The notes below the pieces were generated by a model that saw only the letters and a program-made list of their open reading frames with translations, made no database searches and had not been told where the DNA came from. Positions 35,959 through 45,980 of a stretch of 64,000 nt of DNA are shown here, piece by piece; the first letter of the stretch is position 1; each line of letters starts with the position of its first letter. Source of the stretch: Bacteroidota bacterium (GTDB lineage Bacteria; Bacteroidota; Bacteroidia; Chitinophagales; Chitinophagaceae); NCBI GenBank assembly GCA_028876495.1, contig JAGWRO010000048.1:1-64000 (forward strand), read 5' to 3'. The position numbers and the translations under genes are program-made.

Positions 35959-36849
35959 ATGTCAATACTCACTGTTGAAAATCTTTCCAAATCTTATGGA
36001 AGAATACAGGCGCTGAAAAACGTAAGTTTTTCAGTTCCCGAAGGAACGGTTTTTGGAATACTTGGACCTAACGGAAGTGGTAAGACAACCACCTTGGGAA
36101 CCATCTGTGATATTTTAAAACCCACTTCAGGAACGTATAGACTTTTTGGTGAACCGGCTTCTGCAGAAAACCGCAGAAGAATCGGAACCTTGTTGGAAAC
36201 GCCCAACTTTTATCATTATCTCTCAGGAATAAAAAACCTTGAAATAGCTGCGGAAATAAAACAACATGGCAAAGAAGATATTGACCACGTTTTGGAAACC
36301 GTAGATCTTACCAAAAGAAAAGATTCAAAATTCAGCACCTATTCTTTAGGAATGAAACAACGGTTGGCCATAGCATCTTGCCTCCTGGGAAGCCCTTCTG
36401 TATTGATTTTTGACGAACCAACCAACGGCCTTGATCCGGTAGGAATTGCAGAAATAAGAGAACTAATGAAAAAATTATATCGGGAAGGAAAAACCATCAT
36501 AATGGCCAGCCATCTTTTGGATGAAGTGGAAAAAGTTTGTACCGACGTGGCCATTTTGAAAAGAGGCGAACTGATCGTGTCAGGAAAAGTAAATGAAATT
36601 TTATCAAATGAAGATATGGTGGAAGTTTCTGCAAAAGATCATGCAAAATTAGTCTCCGTTTTAAATTCCATGGAAGAAAAAACGAGAATTATTGATGAGA
36701 ACAATTTGGTGAAAGTTTTCTTTCCCGTAGGCAAAGCTGATCTTTCTGCAGTAAACAGTTATTGCTTCTATAACGGTGTTGTACTCAATCATCTTACACT
36801 TAAAAAACAAAGCCTGGAAGCAAGGTTTTTTGAACTGACCAATAATTAA
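35959..36849 (+). CDS. ABC transporter ATP-binding protein (ABC-2 exporter)
   Basis: Seen: LTVENLSKSYGRIQALKNVSF, Walker A GPNGSGKTT at about residue 38, the ABC signature YSLGMKQRL, Walker B VLIFDEPTNGLDP and the His switch ASHLLDE. The signature variant SLGMKQR is usual in the CcmA/BcrA group of exporters. ATG 35959 is preferred over the TTG in the ORF track (35953). It pairs with the permease 5 nt downstream. Substrate unknown; GldA-like gliding exporters have the same architecture but there is no specific support here. Confidence 0.9.
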   Translation: MSILTVENLSKSYGRIQALKNVSFSVPEGTVFGILGPNGSGKTTTLGTICDILKPTSGTYRLFGEPASAENRRRIGTLLETPNFYHYLSGIKNLEIAAEIKQHGKEDIDHVLETVDLTKRKDSKFSTYSLGMKQRLAIASCLLGSPSVLIFDEPTNGLDPVGIAEIRELMKKLYREGKTIIMASHLLDEVEKVCTDVAILKRGELIVSGKVNEILSNEDMVEVSAKDHAKLVSVLNSMEEKTRIIDENNLVKVFFPVGKADLSAVNSYCFYNGVVLNHLTLKKQSLEARFFELTNN

Positions 36850-36854
36850 TTGTT

Positions 36855-37643
36855 ATGCTACATCTCCTAAAAATTGAATGGCTTAAAGTAAAAAATTACA
36901 AAGCATTCTGGATATTTATCATTCTTTATTTGTTCGCCATTCTTGGCATTAATTACATTGGCTATTACATCAATGAAGTAACGGTTGAAAGCATGCCGGC
37001 CAGCCAGGTTTTGCTGGGAACGCCTTATGCCTTTCCCAAAGTTTGGCAAACTGTCGGCTTCATGAGCAGCTGGCTTTTATATTTTCCAGGGATACTTTTT
37101 ATCATGCTGCTTACTAACGAATTTAATTTTAAAACCCATCGGCAAAATATTATTGACGGCTGGACAAGAAAAGATTTTGTTACGGTGAAATTTGTTTTCG
37201 CGTTTTTGTTTTCTGCAGCAGCAACTATTTTCATTTTTTTGGTAGCCGTTTTATTCGGAATGATCACAACGGGTTCTCATTTCTCCTTTGCAGGAATTGA
37301 AAACATTGGTTACGTATTTATTCAAACAGTTGCCTATATTACATTTGCCATGTTCCTGGCAATTATTTTCAGGAGAAGTGGTGCTGCCATTGCAGTATTT
37401 TTTTTATATGGATTGATTTTTGAATGGCTGATCACGCTTTTAATTAATATTAAATTTGAATTGGCTCCTGTAGGATATTTTTTGCCGTTGCAGGTAACCG
37501 ATGTGATGCTTCCGATCCCGTTTGGCAACAAAGTGATTTATAAGGATGCGCCTGATGTATGGATCATGGTATTGGCAAGCCTTGTGTATATTGCCGGCTA
37601 CTATTTCTTTGCATTGAAGAAATTTACCACTGAAGATTTGTAG
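36855..37643 (+). CDS. ABC-2 type permease
   Basis: 262 aa integral membrane partner of the preceding ATPase. Seen: six hydrophobic helices, including FWIFIILYLFAILGINYIGYYI near the N-terminus, ATIFIFLVAVLFGMITTG in the middle and LVYIAGYYFFALKKF at the end, with the TNEFNFKTHRQNIIDGWTRKDF loop typical of these permeases (amphipathic coupling loop contacting the ATPase). It begins 5 nt after the ATPase stop, so the two form an operon. Confidence 0.88.
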   Translation: MLHLLKIEWLKVKNYKAFWIFIILYLFAILGINYIGYYINEVTVESMPASQVLLGTPYAFPKVWQTVGFMSSWLLYFPGILFIMLLTNEFNFKTHRQNIIDGWTRKDFVTVKFVFAFLFSAAATIFIFLVAVLFGMITTGSHFSFAGIENIGYVFIQTVAYITFAMFLAIIFRRSGAAIAVFFLYGLIFEWLITLLINIKFELAPVGYFLPLQVTDVMLPIPFGNKVIYKDAPDVWIMVLASLVYIAGYYFFALKKFTTEDL

Positions 37644-37659
37644 CAATAACGAGGATTCA

Positions 37660-37671
37660 TAGTAAACCAAC
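37660..37671 (-). repeat. Core of recurrent intergenic word (12/12)
   Basis: TAGTAAACCAAC, the first 12 nt of the reverse-complement consensus, lies 17 nt after the permease stop codon; the rest of the word is not conserved. Confidence 0.4.
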
Positions 37672-37710
37672 CCCTACCTGAATGATGCAGGGCAGGAATA
37701 ATTCAGATTC

Positions 37711-38652
37711 TTATTTTGAAGGATTGGCAACCAATTCATCAATTGCTGATTCAATGGAAGGGTATAAAAAAGTAAACCCTGTAGCTTTTATTTTTTTATC
37801 ACTAACGGTAGCGCTTTTTAAAATTTCTATACTCCTTTTTCCGAAGATGATCTTTAAAATAAAAGAAGGAACATAAACCGGTATAAAAAACTTGTTGCGT
37901 ATTTTTTGCCCCAACGTTAGGATAAGATCTTTTTGAGTTACAGGTTTAGGCGCTACCGCGTTATAGCTTCCGTGTAAATATCCGTTTTCAATTGCTTCGG
38001 CATACATGCGGCAAAGGTCATCAATATGGATCCAGCTTACTACCTGTTTACCATTACCCAAAATGGGTGCAACACCAAAATTTAATGGCCTTTTGTATTC
38101 TTTAAAAGCTCCGCCTTCGTTAGTCAATACGATTCCGGTTCTCAATTTAACCAGGCGAACGCCAAGCTCTGTAACGGGCTCTGTGCTTGCTTCCCACAAA
38201 ACACACGTTTCTCCCAAAAAATCATTTGAAGGAAGATCTGTTTCAATAAATCCTTCTTTTCTTTCCGGCGATTTACCATCTTCGCCGTACCAACCAATAG
38301 CAGATGCAGATACAAACGTTTTTACGTGATGATGATTTTCTTTTAAGCAATTAATGATCAGTTGAGCGCTTTTAGTACGGCTATCAACAATCAACTTTTT
38401 ATACTCGCTGGTCCATTTTTTATCCATCACACCAGTTCCGGCAAGATGAATTATATAATCTGATTTTTTTATCACTTCAGCATCAATAATTTTATCTTTA
38501 ACACTCCAGTAGCTGTACGATAACTTTGGATTTTCAGAAGACAAATTTTTGCTGCGGGAAAGAATAATAACATCAAAACCTCTTTCAATTAAATGGCTTG
38601 TAAGATGCGAACCAATCAACCCTGTACCACCGGAAATTAAAACAACGGGCAT
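37711..38652 (-). CDS. TIGR01777-type sugar-nucleotide epimerase-like SDR
   Basis: Atypical short-chain dehydrogenase with an N-terminal Rossmann fold. Seen: VLISGGTGLIGSHLTSHLIERG at residues 4-25, YIIHLAGTGVMDKKW, FVSASAIGWYGEDG, and a C-terminal DUF1731-like tail beginning near KKRFNIPVYVPSFILKIIFG-like residues. Length 313 aa matches the TIGR01777 family. The reaction is not established for the family. It is convergent with the ABC permease. Confidence 0.9.
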   Translation of the reverse strand: MPVVLISGGTGLIGSHLTSHLIERGFDVIILSRSKNLSSENPKLSYSYWSVKDKIIDAEVIKKSDYIIHLAGTGVMDKKWTSEYKKLIVDSRTKSAQLIINCLKENHHHVKTFVSASAIGWYGEDGKSPERKEGFIETDLPSNDFLGETCVLWEASTEPVTELGVRLVKLRTGIVLTNEGGAFKEYKRPLNFGVAPILGNGKQVVSWIHIDDLCRMYAEAIENGYLHGSYNAVAPKPVTQKDLILTLGQKIRNKFFIPVYVPSFILKIIFGKRSIEILKSATVSDKKIKATGFTFLYPSIESAIDELVANPSK

Positions 38653-38854
38653 AATTTTTAAATAAATTAGAATTTCAAATTTAGAATTTTTAAACCGACT
38701 TGGTGAATCCCTTGTTAAAAAATGTCATAGGTAAAGAGTTAATAAAAGATTGGCATTTATCACATGCTTATTTTTCATAAATTAGTATAGCTTTATAAAA
38801 ACTATTGAGATAAAAAGAATAGCAACAGACAAACAGAAAAATTACAGATAATTT

Positions 38855-40372
38855 ATGAAAAACCTTTTTCTATTTTTTATATTAATCGCTTCTTATACTT
38901 CCTCTTTTTCACAGCAGATCACGTATTCACAGCCTGAATCGCAGGATTCACGTGCACTTGATTTTGAGATCATCGGAAAAATTAATGATAACTTTTTGAT
39001 CTATAAAAACATAAGAAACAATTATGCTATCTGCGCTTACGATAATTCAATGCGCCTATTAAACCGGGTTGAACTTCGTTTTATGCCCGATAATACTTTG
39101 AATGTTGACTTTGTAACTTATCCTGATTTTGCATGGCTTATTTATCAATATCAAAAAAGAAGTATCATACATTGTATGGCAGTAAAAATTAATGAAGAAG
39201 GAAAATTGTTGAGCGATCCGATAGAATTAGATACCACACACATCAATTTTTTTGCTGACAATAAAATTTACAGTACCATAAAAAGTGAAGACAAGTCGAA
39301 GATCATGATCTATAAGATCCAACGAAAAAACGGCAATTTCAATTTCACTACTTTATTATTTAATGACAGTTTACAGCTACTGCATAAATCGCGTATAGCA
39401 ACGGATTTTGACGACAGGAAAGATTTATTCAGCGATTTTTATGTTGATAACGAAGGAAACTTTGTTTTTACAAAAGGAAATAAATCGACTACAAAAGATT
39501 ATATCCAAGACCTTACATTGGTTACCAAAAAACCTGAGGAGGATAATTTTATTTTAAAAACATTTGATCTTTCCGGAAATTACCTGGATGCCATCAAGTT
39601 AAAAATTGATAATGTAAACAAGCATTACATCATCAACTCTTTGTACTATGAAAAAAAACATGGAAATGTTGAAGGAATTTATACTGCCGTTTGGGATATC
39701 AACAACAAAAATATTATCACACAGGTATTTCAAAATTTGGGCGATTCAATCCGGTCAGTTGCCAAATCGAATGGCAATAATAAACTGGCGCTAAATAATT
39801 ATTTTATCCGTGATGTTGTATTGAAAAAAGATGGCGGTTTTGTTTTAACTGCCGAAGATTTTTATTCCCAATCGCGCTCCAATCCATGGAACCGCTATGA
39901 TTATTTGTATGGTTATCCTTCATTTTCGCCGTATAACTATTACTTGTATTCTCCTTATTCTTCGTATGGATATTACGGAGGTTACCCTTACTATAATTCA
40001 CGTGGCAATAACAGGTACTATTACAACAATATTCTTGTTCTTGACATGGATAAAACGGGAAGAACCGACTGGGCAACAGTGATCAATAAAAGCCAATATG
40101 ACGATGAAACAGATAATTTTCTCTCTTATGTAATCACGCTTACAGGAGGACAGTTGCATTTTCTGTTCAACTCAATAGAAAGACGTTCCTATCTTTTGGT
40201 TGACCATAGTGTATCCGGCTCAGGAAAGCTTACTGTAAACCCTCCTTTTAAAACACTTGACAGGGGTTATCAATTTATGCCCCGTTATGGAAAACAGGTA
40301 AGCGCTTCGCAAATAATTATCCCTTGTGTTTATCGCAATTATATTTGCTTTGCAAAAATTGAATTTCCATAG
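38855..40372 (+). CDS. Secreted protein of unknown function with a Tyr/Asn/Ser-rich segment
   Basis: 505 aa, not recognised. Seen: signal peptide of about 19 residues ending TSSFSQ, then a beta-rich body with repeated DNEGNFVF and KDGGFVLTAEDF-like motifs reminiscent of propeller blades, and at about residues 345-395 an unusual stretch of YGYPSFSPYNYYLYSPYSSY and YGGYPYYN character. The Tyr-rich part would be disordered or surface-exposed. No T9SS C-terminal secretion domain is obvious; the end FAKIEFP is a plain beta strand. It stands alone with only DUF6427 downstream. Confidence 0.6.
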   Translation: MKNLFLFFILIASYTSSFSQQITYSQPESQDSRALDFEIIGKINDNFLIYKNIRNNYAICAYDNSMRLLNRVELRFMPDNTLNVDFVTYPDFAWLIYQYQKRSIIHCMAVKINEEGKLLSDPIELDTTHINFFADNKIYSTIKSEDKSKIMIYKIQRKNGNFNFTTLLFNDSLQLLHKSRIATDFDDRKDLFSDFYVDNEGNFVFTKGNKSTTKDYIQDLTLVTKKPEEDNFILKTFDLSGNYLDAIKLKIDNVNKHYIINSLYYEKKHGNVEGIYTAVWDINNKNIITQVFQNLGDSIRSVAKSNGNNKLALNNYFIRDVVLKKDGGFVLTAEDFYSQSRSNPWNRYDYLYGYPSFSPYNYYLYSPYSSYGYYGGYPYYNSRGNNRYYYNNILVLDMDKTGRTDWATVINKSQYDDETDNFLSYVITLTGGQLHFLFNSIERRSYLLVDHSVSGSGKLTVNPPFKTLDRGYQFMPRYGKQVSASQIIIPCVYRNYICFAKIEFP

Positions 40373-40446
40373 ATAGAAAGGAATGCCCCTTTTCTATGGG
40401 AAACAATTTTAATTTTTTATTTTTGTTTTTCAATTAACTATTTATT

Positions 40447-41427
40447 GTGACAGGAATTTTCAGGACCAATAATCCACTTAATACTTTCCTGCTTCTTGTG
40501 TATGGAATCCTCTTAAAATTTGTATGGCTACTTCATCCGCAAATTCCTGTAATTCATAAGTCTTATGGATTTTTGTTTAATGATATCATTGAAACAATCA
40601 AACCTTATTTTGATTCTTTTCCAAAGTCTTATTTCGTTATTGCCTATTTATTAATTTTTTTGCAGGCTATCACTTTCAACCAAATCATCATAAGCCGGAA
40701 GATGATGCAAAAGCCAAATTATTTACCGGCGATGAGCTATCTTTTAATTACCTCTTTTTTCCCTGAATGGAATGTATTAAGCGCTCCATTAATTATCAAT
40801 TCAATTCTCATTTGGGTCTGGTCTAAAATGAGCAATCTAAATAATAATACACATCCAAAAGCCACGCTGTTCAATGTAGGAATAGCTATAGGGCTTGCTT
40901 CCTTTTTTTATTTGCCATCCTTTGCATTTGCCCTATTTGTAATTCTTTCTCTCATCATAACAAGGCCACCAAAAGTAGCAGAGTGGCTCGTCACTTTTCT
41001 GGGAATTTTTACTCCATGGTATTTTTTATTTACCTGGCTTTTTTTAACCAACAAGTTATATTCCTTCCATTTTTTTGGGTTGGGGATTACTCAGCCGACT
41101 TATAATTTATTTCACAATGAATGGATAGCAATCATCTTTATAGGATTGATGATTTTCATAGGTATATTTTTTGTTCAATCGTATATGGCAAAACAAATAT
41201 TGCAGGTAAGAAAAAACTGGGGACAAATGTTATTGTATTTACTCCTTTGTATCGGAATTCCTTTCATCATTATAAGCCATAGCCTTGGTTATTGGATGCT
41301 TGCGCTGGTTCCGGCTACTGCTTTTATAGGATGTGCTTTTTATTATCCGCGTATAAGATGGATTCCGATGGTTTTGCAATGGCTTATTGTTGGTTTTACA
41401 CTTTATATGCAGTATTTCAAAAAATAA
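40447..41427 (+). CDS. DUF6427 family integral membrane protein
   Basis: 326 aa with about nine hydrophobic helices. Seen: NNPLNTFLLLVYGILLKFVWLLHP at the N-terminus and HPKATLFNVGIAIGLASFFYLPSFAF followed by PKVAEWLVTFLGIFTPWYFLFTW in the centre; this is the DUF6427 pattern. Function unknown, found only in Bacteroidota. The start is GTG at 40447. It is 43 nt upstream of purQ, whose own promoter box lies in the gap. Confidence 0.8.
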   Translation: MTGIFRTNNPLNTFLLLVYGILLKFVWLLHPQIPVIHKSYGFLFNDIIETIKPYFDSFPKSYFVIAYLLIFLQAITFNQIIISRKMMQKPNYLPAMSYLLITSFFPEWNVLSAPLIINSILIWVWSKMSNLNNNTHPKATLFNVGIAIGLASFFYLPSFAFALFVILSLIITRPPKVAEWLVTFLGIFTPWYFLFTWLFLTNKLYSFHFFGLGITQPTYNLFHNEWIAIIFIGLMIFIGIFFVQSYMAKQILQVRKNWGQMLLYLLLCIGIPFIIISHSLGYWMLALVPATAFIGCAFYYPRIRWIPMVLQWLIVGFTLYMQYFKK

Positions 41428-41441
41428 AGAAACGGAATGTT

Positions 41442-41449
41442 TAATTTTG
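41442..41449 (+). promoter_or_regulatory. -7 promoter box of purQ
   Basis: TAATTTTG matches TAnnTTTG and ends 21 nt before the purQ ATG. Confidence 0.5.
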
Positions 41450-41470
41450 CATTCAAATAAAAAATAGAAA

Positions 41471-42136
41471 ATGAAATTTGGTGTGGTAATTTTTCCGGGG
41501 TCTAATTGCGACAGGGATATGATCGATGCGCTTCAAAATGATCTGGATCAGGAAGTGATTACTTTGTGGCACAAAGACAAAGATCTTTCAATGTTTGATA
41601 CTTCTGATTGTATTGTCCTCCCCGGAGGATTTAGTTTTGGTGATTACCTGAGATGTGGCGCTATTGCACGTTTTAGCCCGATGATGCAAAGTGTGATCGA
41701 ATTTGCCAATAAAGGCGGAAAAGTGTTTGGTGTTTGTAATGGTTTTCAAATTCTTTGCGAAAGCGGCTTGCTTCCTGGAGTTTTACTTCAGAATTCTCAA
41801 ATGAAATTTGTCTGTAAAAACACTTTCATCAAAAACAAAATTACCAATGAAGTTTTAAAAATTCCCGTGGCTCATGGCGAAGGGAGATTTTTTGTAAAGG
41901 AAAAAGAGTTGGAAGAAATTGAAAAAAACAACCGGGTTCTTTATAGTTATTGCAATGAAAATGGTGAGATACACATTGATCATTCACCCAATGGTTCAAT
42001 ACACAGTATTGCAGGAATTACCAATAAAGAAAGAAATGTTTTTGGTATGATGCCACATCCTGAAAGAGCCTCCAGTGAGATTCTGGGCAATACTGATGGC
42101 AAAAAAGTTTTTAAAGAATTGTTTTCAATCAATTAA
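41471..42136 (+). CDS. purQ: Phosphoribosylformylglycinamidine synthase subunit PurQ
   Basis: Glutaminase subunit of FGAM synthase in purine synthesis; provides ammonia to PurL. Seen: MKFGVVIFPGSNCDRD start, LPGGFSFGDYLRCGAIA, the nucleophile motif FGVCNGFQILCE with Cys at about residue 93, and MMPHPERA with the His/Glu of the triad. Length 221 aa. PurL and PurS are not in the window, so the genes are dispersed. Confidence 0.95.
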   Translation: MKFGVVIFPGSNCDRDMIDALQNDLDQEVITLWHKDKDLSMFDTSDCIVLPGGFSFGDYLRCGAIARFSPMMQSVIEFANKGGKVFGVCNGFQILCESGLLPGVLLQNSQMKFVCKNTFIKNKITNEVLKIPVAHGEGRFFVKEKELEEIEKNNRVLYSYCNENGEIHIDHSPNGSIHSIAGITNKERNVFGMMPHPERASSEILGNTDGKKVFKELFSIN

Positions 42137-42176
42137 TTCTTTTTCGATTTTATTCTTTTGCGCCTTTATGCGAAAA

Positions 42177-42194
42177 CAGTAAATCAACCAATAA
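42177..42194 (-). repeat. Diverged copy of recurrent intergenic word (15/18)
   Basis: CAGTAAATCAACCAATAA has three mismatches to the reverse-complement consensus, 41 nt after the purQ stop. Confidence 0.3.
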
Positions 42195-42220
42195 ACATTA
42201 TTTTTATTTTATGCCAATAA

Positions 42221-42250
42221 AAAATCCCTTCGGTTTTTCAAAGGGATTTA
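42221..42250 (-). terminator. Terminator of the sigma factor gene
   Basis: AAATCCCTT and AAGGGATTT form a 9-bp stem with an 11-nt loop and, on the minus strand, are followed by TTTTTTATT. The hairpin lies 25 nt past the sigma gene stop. Confidence 0.8.
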
Positions 42251-42274
42251 CTTTTGTGGGTTCAGAAGCTGATA

Positions 42275-42856
42275 TTATAAAGCAATTTGTTTTTCAATCA
42301 TCATTTTTCTTAAGTTAATAAGTCCATAACGCATGCGGCCAAGAGCAGTATTAATGCTGCAACCGGTAATATTTGCGATCTCCTTAAAACTAAGATCTGC
42401 AAAATGACGCATTACGATTACTTCTTTCTGGTCTTCAGGTAGCATGTCGAGCATTTTTCTCACTCTTTCATGGCTTTGTCCCTGGATCATTTTTTCTTCC
42501 ATTCCGGGTTCAGAAAAATTAAGCACTTCAAAAATGTCATGATCGGTGCTTGTTTTAATTGATGGGCTCCTTTTCACTTTCCTGAAATGATCGATACAAA
42601 GGTTGTGCGCTATGCGCATTACCCATGGCAAAAATTTTCCTTCTTCGTTATAACGGCCACCATTAATGGTATCAATTACTTTAATAAAGGCGTCCTGGAA
42701 AATATCTTCGGCAAGAAATTTATCCTTAACTAATAAATAAATGGAAGTGAAAATTTTGTCTTTGTAGCGTTCTACAAGAGTTGAAAGAGCTTCGCTATCT
42801 CCGTCAAGATAGAAATGGATCAGTTGCTGATCGGTTAAACTGTTCATGGTTTTCAT
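42275..42856 (-). CDS. RNA polymerase sigma-70 family (ECF-type) sigma factor
   Basis: Seen: region 2 AEDIFQDAFIKVIDTI and LPWVMRIAHNLCIDHFRKVKR, region 4 LDMLPEDQKEVIVMRHFADLSFKEIANITGCSINTALGRMRYGL with the helix-turn-helix. No region 3 or 1.1, so it is ECF-like. I prefer ATG 42856 or 42847 (MNSLTDQQL) over the ORF-track start at 42925, since homologues begin there. No anti-sigma factor gene is adjacent. The regulon cannot be inferred. Confidence 0.9.
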   Translation of the reverse strand: MKTMNSLTDQQLIHFYLDGDSEALSTLVERYKDKIFTSIYLLVKDKFLAEDIFQDAFIKVIDTINGGRYNEEGKFLPWVMRIAHNLCIDHFRKVKRSPSIKTSTDHDIFEVLNFSEPGMEEKMIQGQSHERVRKMLDMLPEDQKEVIVMRHFADLSFKEIANITGCSINTALGRMRYGLINLRKMMIEKQIAL

Positions 42857-43109
42857 AACCTGTTTGTAATTTAGGCGTTTAGGGATATTGTGTAAGTTCC
42901 AATTTAAGAGAAACAAATGAGGCAACTTAGTGCGGAAGGCAGAAGGTTCTTCATTCTTTCAGGAAAATTGGAATGCTAAAATTAATATAAAACTTTACAC
43001 TTCCAAATGAAATGCTAATTTTTTTTAACAAAAATGTAAAATAGAGGAATACCACTTGGAAAAGCGCGAAATACCACTTTTTAATCAATGCCGTAAAATT
43101 ACTATTCAT

Positions 43110-43117
43110 TAATTTTG
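43110..43117 (+). promoter_or_regulatory. -7 promoter box of the second uvrA
   Basis: TAATTTTG matches TAnnTTTG and ends 9 nt before the ATG, the same near-leaderless arrangement as the first uvrA. Confidence 0.55.
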
Positions 43118-43126
43118 CCATCCTAA

Positions 43127-45964
43127 ATGAAGACAAAAAAACTTTCTATCGCAAAAAACAAGATTCCTATTTCAGATAATATTTTTATAAAAGGAGCAAG
43201 AGTTCATAATCTTAAAAATATTGAGGTTGAAATTCCGCGCAATAAACTAATTGTGGTTACGGGTGTTTCAGGCTCCGGTAAATCTTCATTAACCATTGAC
43301 ACCCTATTTGCAGAAGGCCAGCGGCGTTATGCAGAAAGCATGAGCGCCTATGCACGGCAGTTTATGGCAAGAATGAATAAACCCGATGTTGATTACATAA
43401 AAGGCTTGTGCCCGGCAATTGCTATTGAACAGAAAGTGATAACAAGAACGCCAAGATCTACCGTTGGAAGCATGACTGAAATCTACGATTACCTCCGCCT
43501 TTTATTTGCAAGGATTGGAAAAACCATTTCACCGGTTTCTGGAAGGGAAGTGAAAAAAGATGATGTTACCGATGTGGTAAAAGCAATTAACGATTTAAAA
43601 AAAGGCGATAAAGTTCTTTTACTGGTGGCTTTCAGGCAAATGCATCATCGCGATATAAAAGAGGAATTGCACATCCTGATGCAAAAAGGGTTTTCAAGAA
43701 TTTATATTGATAATAAAATTATCCGCATAGAAGATGCGCAGGAAGAAAAAGATTTGGAATCATTTTTTTCTCATAAAACCGTTTATGTTTTAATCGATCG
43801 TTTGGTGGTAAAAGATTTTGATGAGGAAGATAACCATCGCGTCGCAGATTCGGTAAATACCGCTTTTTATGAAGGCGAAGGTGAATTACTTCTTGAAGTA
43901 AATGGGAAAGAACACCTTCATTTCTCCAATAAATTCGAATTGGACGGAATCAAGTTTGAAGAACCTGTTCCTAATTTATTTTCTTTCAATAATCCTTATG
44001 GAGCCTGCCCCGTTTGTGGCGGCTTTTCATTGGTACTTGGCATCGATCCGGATCTTGTTTTTCCTGATAAAAGATTGAGCGTTTTTGAAAATGCCATCGC
44101 ACCATGGCGTGGAGAAAAATCAGGATCCTATAGAGACAGATTGATAAAATCTGCCAAGCATTTTGATTTTCCTATTCACAAGCCCATTATTGATCTTACC
44201 ACTTCACAATATAATTTGCTGTGGACCGGTAACGAATATTTTGAAGGCATCAACGATTTTTTTAAAGATGTTCAGCAAAATTTATATAAGATACAATATC
44301 GTGTTTTACTAAGTCGCTATCGCGGAAAAACGTTGTGTCCTGAGTGCCATGGTTACCGTTTAAGAAAAGAAGCTCTATATATTCATGTTGCTCATAAACA
44401 CATTGGTGAACTTTGTGAAATGCCGGTAAAAGATCTACAGAAATGGTTTACAGAAATTGAATTATCAGATTTTGATACAACAGTTGCCAAAAGAATTTTA
44501 ATTGAGATCAACACAAGATTAAAAATATTATTGGATGTAGGTTTGGGTTATCTTACTTTAAACAGGCTGGCAAATTCGTTGAGCGGTGGCGAAAGCCAGC
44601 GTATACAACTTACAAGAAGTTTGGGAAGCAACCTAACTGACTCGTTATATATTTTGGACGAGCCTTCAATTGGTTTGCATTCCCGTGATACAGAAAACCT
44701 GATAGAGGTTTTGAAAAATTTACAATCTTTAGGAAACACGGTTGTGGTAGTTGAACACGATGAAATGATGATGAGAAAAGCGGATCACATTATTGATATG
44801 GGACCATTGGCAAGCCATCTTGGCGGAGAAGTAATCGCAGAAGGGAATTATAATTCTATTATTAAAAACCCTGAAAGCCTTACCGGCAAATATTTGAAGG
44901 GAGAGTTGAAAATTGAACCTCCCAAAAATATCCGAAAATGGAACCGTTCTATAAAAGTTGAAGGAGCACGCCAGAATAATCTGAAAAATATTGATGTTGT
45001 TTTTCCATTGAATGTTTTGTGCGTGGTAAGCGGTGTAAGCGGAAGCGGAAAAACAACTTTGGTAAAACAAATTTTATATCCCGCTTTAAAAAAATTAAAA
45101 GGAGAATTTGCAGAAAAAGTGGGTTTAAGTAAAGGCCTTTCCGGTGATGTAGATTTTATTGCAGAGGTAGAGATGATCGACCAAAATCCAATCGGAAAAT
45201 CTTCACGAAGTAATCCGGTTACTTACATCAAGGCTTATGACGAAATACGCGAGCTTTTCAGCAAACAACCTTTAAGTAAAATTCGCGGATATCAACCAAA
45301 ACATTTTTCATTTAATGTAGACGGTGGAAGATGTGATGCATGTAAGGGAGAAGGCGAACAGGTGGTGGAAATGCAGTTCCTGGCCGATGTTCATTTGGTT
45401 TGCGATGTATGCCATGGAAAAAGATTTAAAGAAGAAGTGCTTGAAGTAAAATATAATGACAAAAATATTTTTGATGTTTTGGAAATGAGCGTGGATGAAG
45501 CGATCAATTTCTTTGGAAAAGAAAAATTGTCGTCAACAAAAAAAGAAATTTCTGGCATTGATATCGCAAAAAAAATTCAACCACTAAGTAACGTTGGATT
45601 AGGATACATTAAATTAGGTCAATCTTCTGATACGCTTTCTGGTGGAGAAGCGCAGCGTGTTAAGCTCGCTTCATTTTTAGGAAAAGGCAAGGGACAAGGA
45701 CATCTTCTTTTTATTTTTGATGAGCCAACCACCGGCCTACATTTTCACGATATAAAAAAATTACTTGCTTCATTTAATGCATTGATAGAACAAGGGCATT
45801 CTATTATAGTAATTGAACATAATACGGATGTAATAAAATCTGCAGACTGGGTAATTGATTTGGGCCCTGAAGCCGGCGACGAAGGCGGAAATCTTGTTTA
45901 TGCGGGTATTCCTTCAGGATTGAAAAAAGTAAAGGAAAGTTATACAGGAAAATACATAACATAA
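43127..45964 (+). CDS. uvrA: Excinuclease ABC subunit UvrA paralogue (copy 2)
   Basis: 945-aa second UvrA. Seen: Walker [11 protein letters not shown] at about residue 45 and [10 protein letters not shown] in the second half; [11 protein letters not shown] and [11 protein letters not shown]; zinc-binding pairs CPVC/CPEC and CDAC/CDVC; Walker [11 protein letters not shown] and [10 protein letters not shown]. The region between Walker A and the first zinc finger ([23 protein letters not shown]) corresponds to the UvrB-binding part, so it does not look like the shortened UvrA2. Protein identity with copy 1 is clearly partial. It may be a specialised damage sensor or transport-like UvrA; its role is uncertain. 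Confidence 0.93.
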   Translation: MKTKKLSIAKNKIPISDNIFIKGARVHNLKNIEVEIPRNKLIVVTGVSGSGKSSLTIDTLFAEGQRRYAESMSAYARQFMARMNKPDVDYIKGLCPAIAIEQKVITRTPRSTVGSMTEIYDYLRLLFARIGKTISPVSGREVKKDDVTDVVKAINDLKKGDKVLLLVAFRQMHHRDIKEELHILMQKGFSRIYIDNKIIRIEDAQEEKDLESFFSHKTVYVLIDRLVVKDFDEEDNHRVADSVNTAFYEGEGELLLEVNGKEHLHFSNKFELDGIKFEEPVPNLFSFNNPYGACPVCGGFSLVLGIDPDLVFPDKRLSVFENAIAPWRGEKSGSYRDRLIKSAKHFDFPIHKPIIDLTTSQYNLLWTGNEYFEGINDFFKDVQQNLYKIQYRVLLSRYRGKTLCPECHGYRLRKEALYIHVAHKHIGELCEMPVKDLQKWFTEIELSDFDTTVAKRILIEINTRLKILLDVGLGYLTLNRLANSLSGGESQRIQLTRSLGSNLTDSLYILDEPSIGLHSRDTENLIEVLKNLQSLGNTVVVVEHDEMMMRKADHIIDMGPLASHLGGEVIAEGNYNSIIKNPESLTGKYLKGELKIEPPKNIRKWNRSIKVEGARQNNLKNIDVVFPLNVLCVVSGVSGSGKTTLVKQILYPALKKLKGEFAEKVGLSKGLSGDVDFIAEVEMIDQNPIGKSSRSNPVTYIKAYDEIRELFSKQPLSKIRGYQPKHFSFNVDGGRCDACKGEGEQVVEMQFLADVHLVCDVCHGKRFKEEVLEVKYNDKNIFDVLEMSVDEAINFFGKEKLSSTKKEISGIDIAKKIQPLSNVGLGYIKLGQSSDTLSGGEAQRVKLASFLGKGKGQGHLLFIFDEPTTGLHFHDIKKLLASFNALIEQGHSIIVIEHNTDVIKSADWVIDLGPEAGDEGGNLVYAGIPSGLKKVKESYTGKYIT

Positions 45965-45980
45965 CTCTTTAATTCAACTT

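Noticed and set aside
35744-36016. Plus-strand ORF of 90 aa after osmC
   Set aside because: It runs through the osmC terminator and into the ABC ATPase start in another frame; no family resemblance.
35959-37643. GldA-type gliding ABC transporter
   Set aside because: Only the general ABC-2 exporter pattern is visible; nothing specific to GldA, and it is not near other gliding genes.
37682-37876. Plus-strand ORF of 64 aa after the ABC permease
   Set aside because: Overlaps the 3-prime end of the convergent epimerase; composition is that of an antisense shadow.
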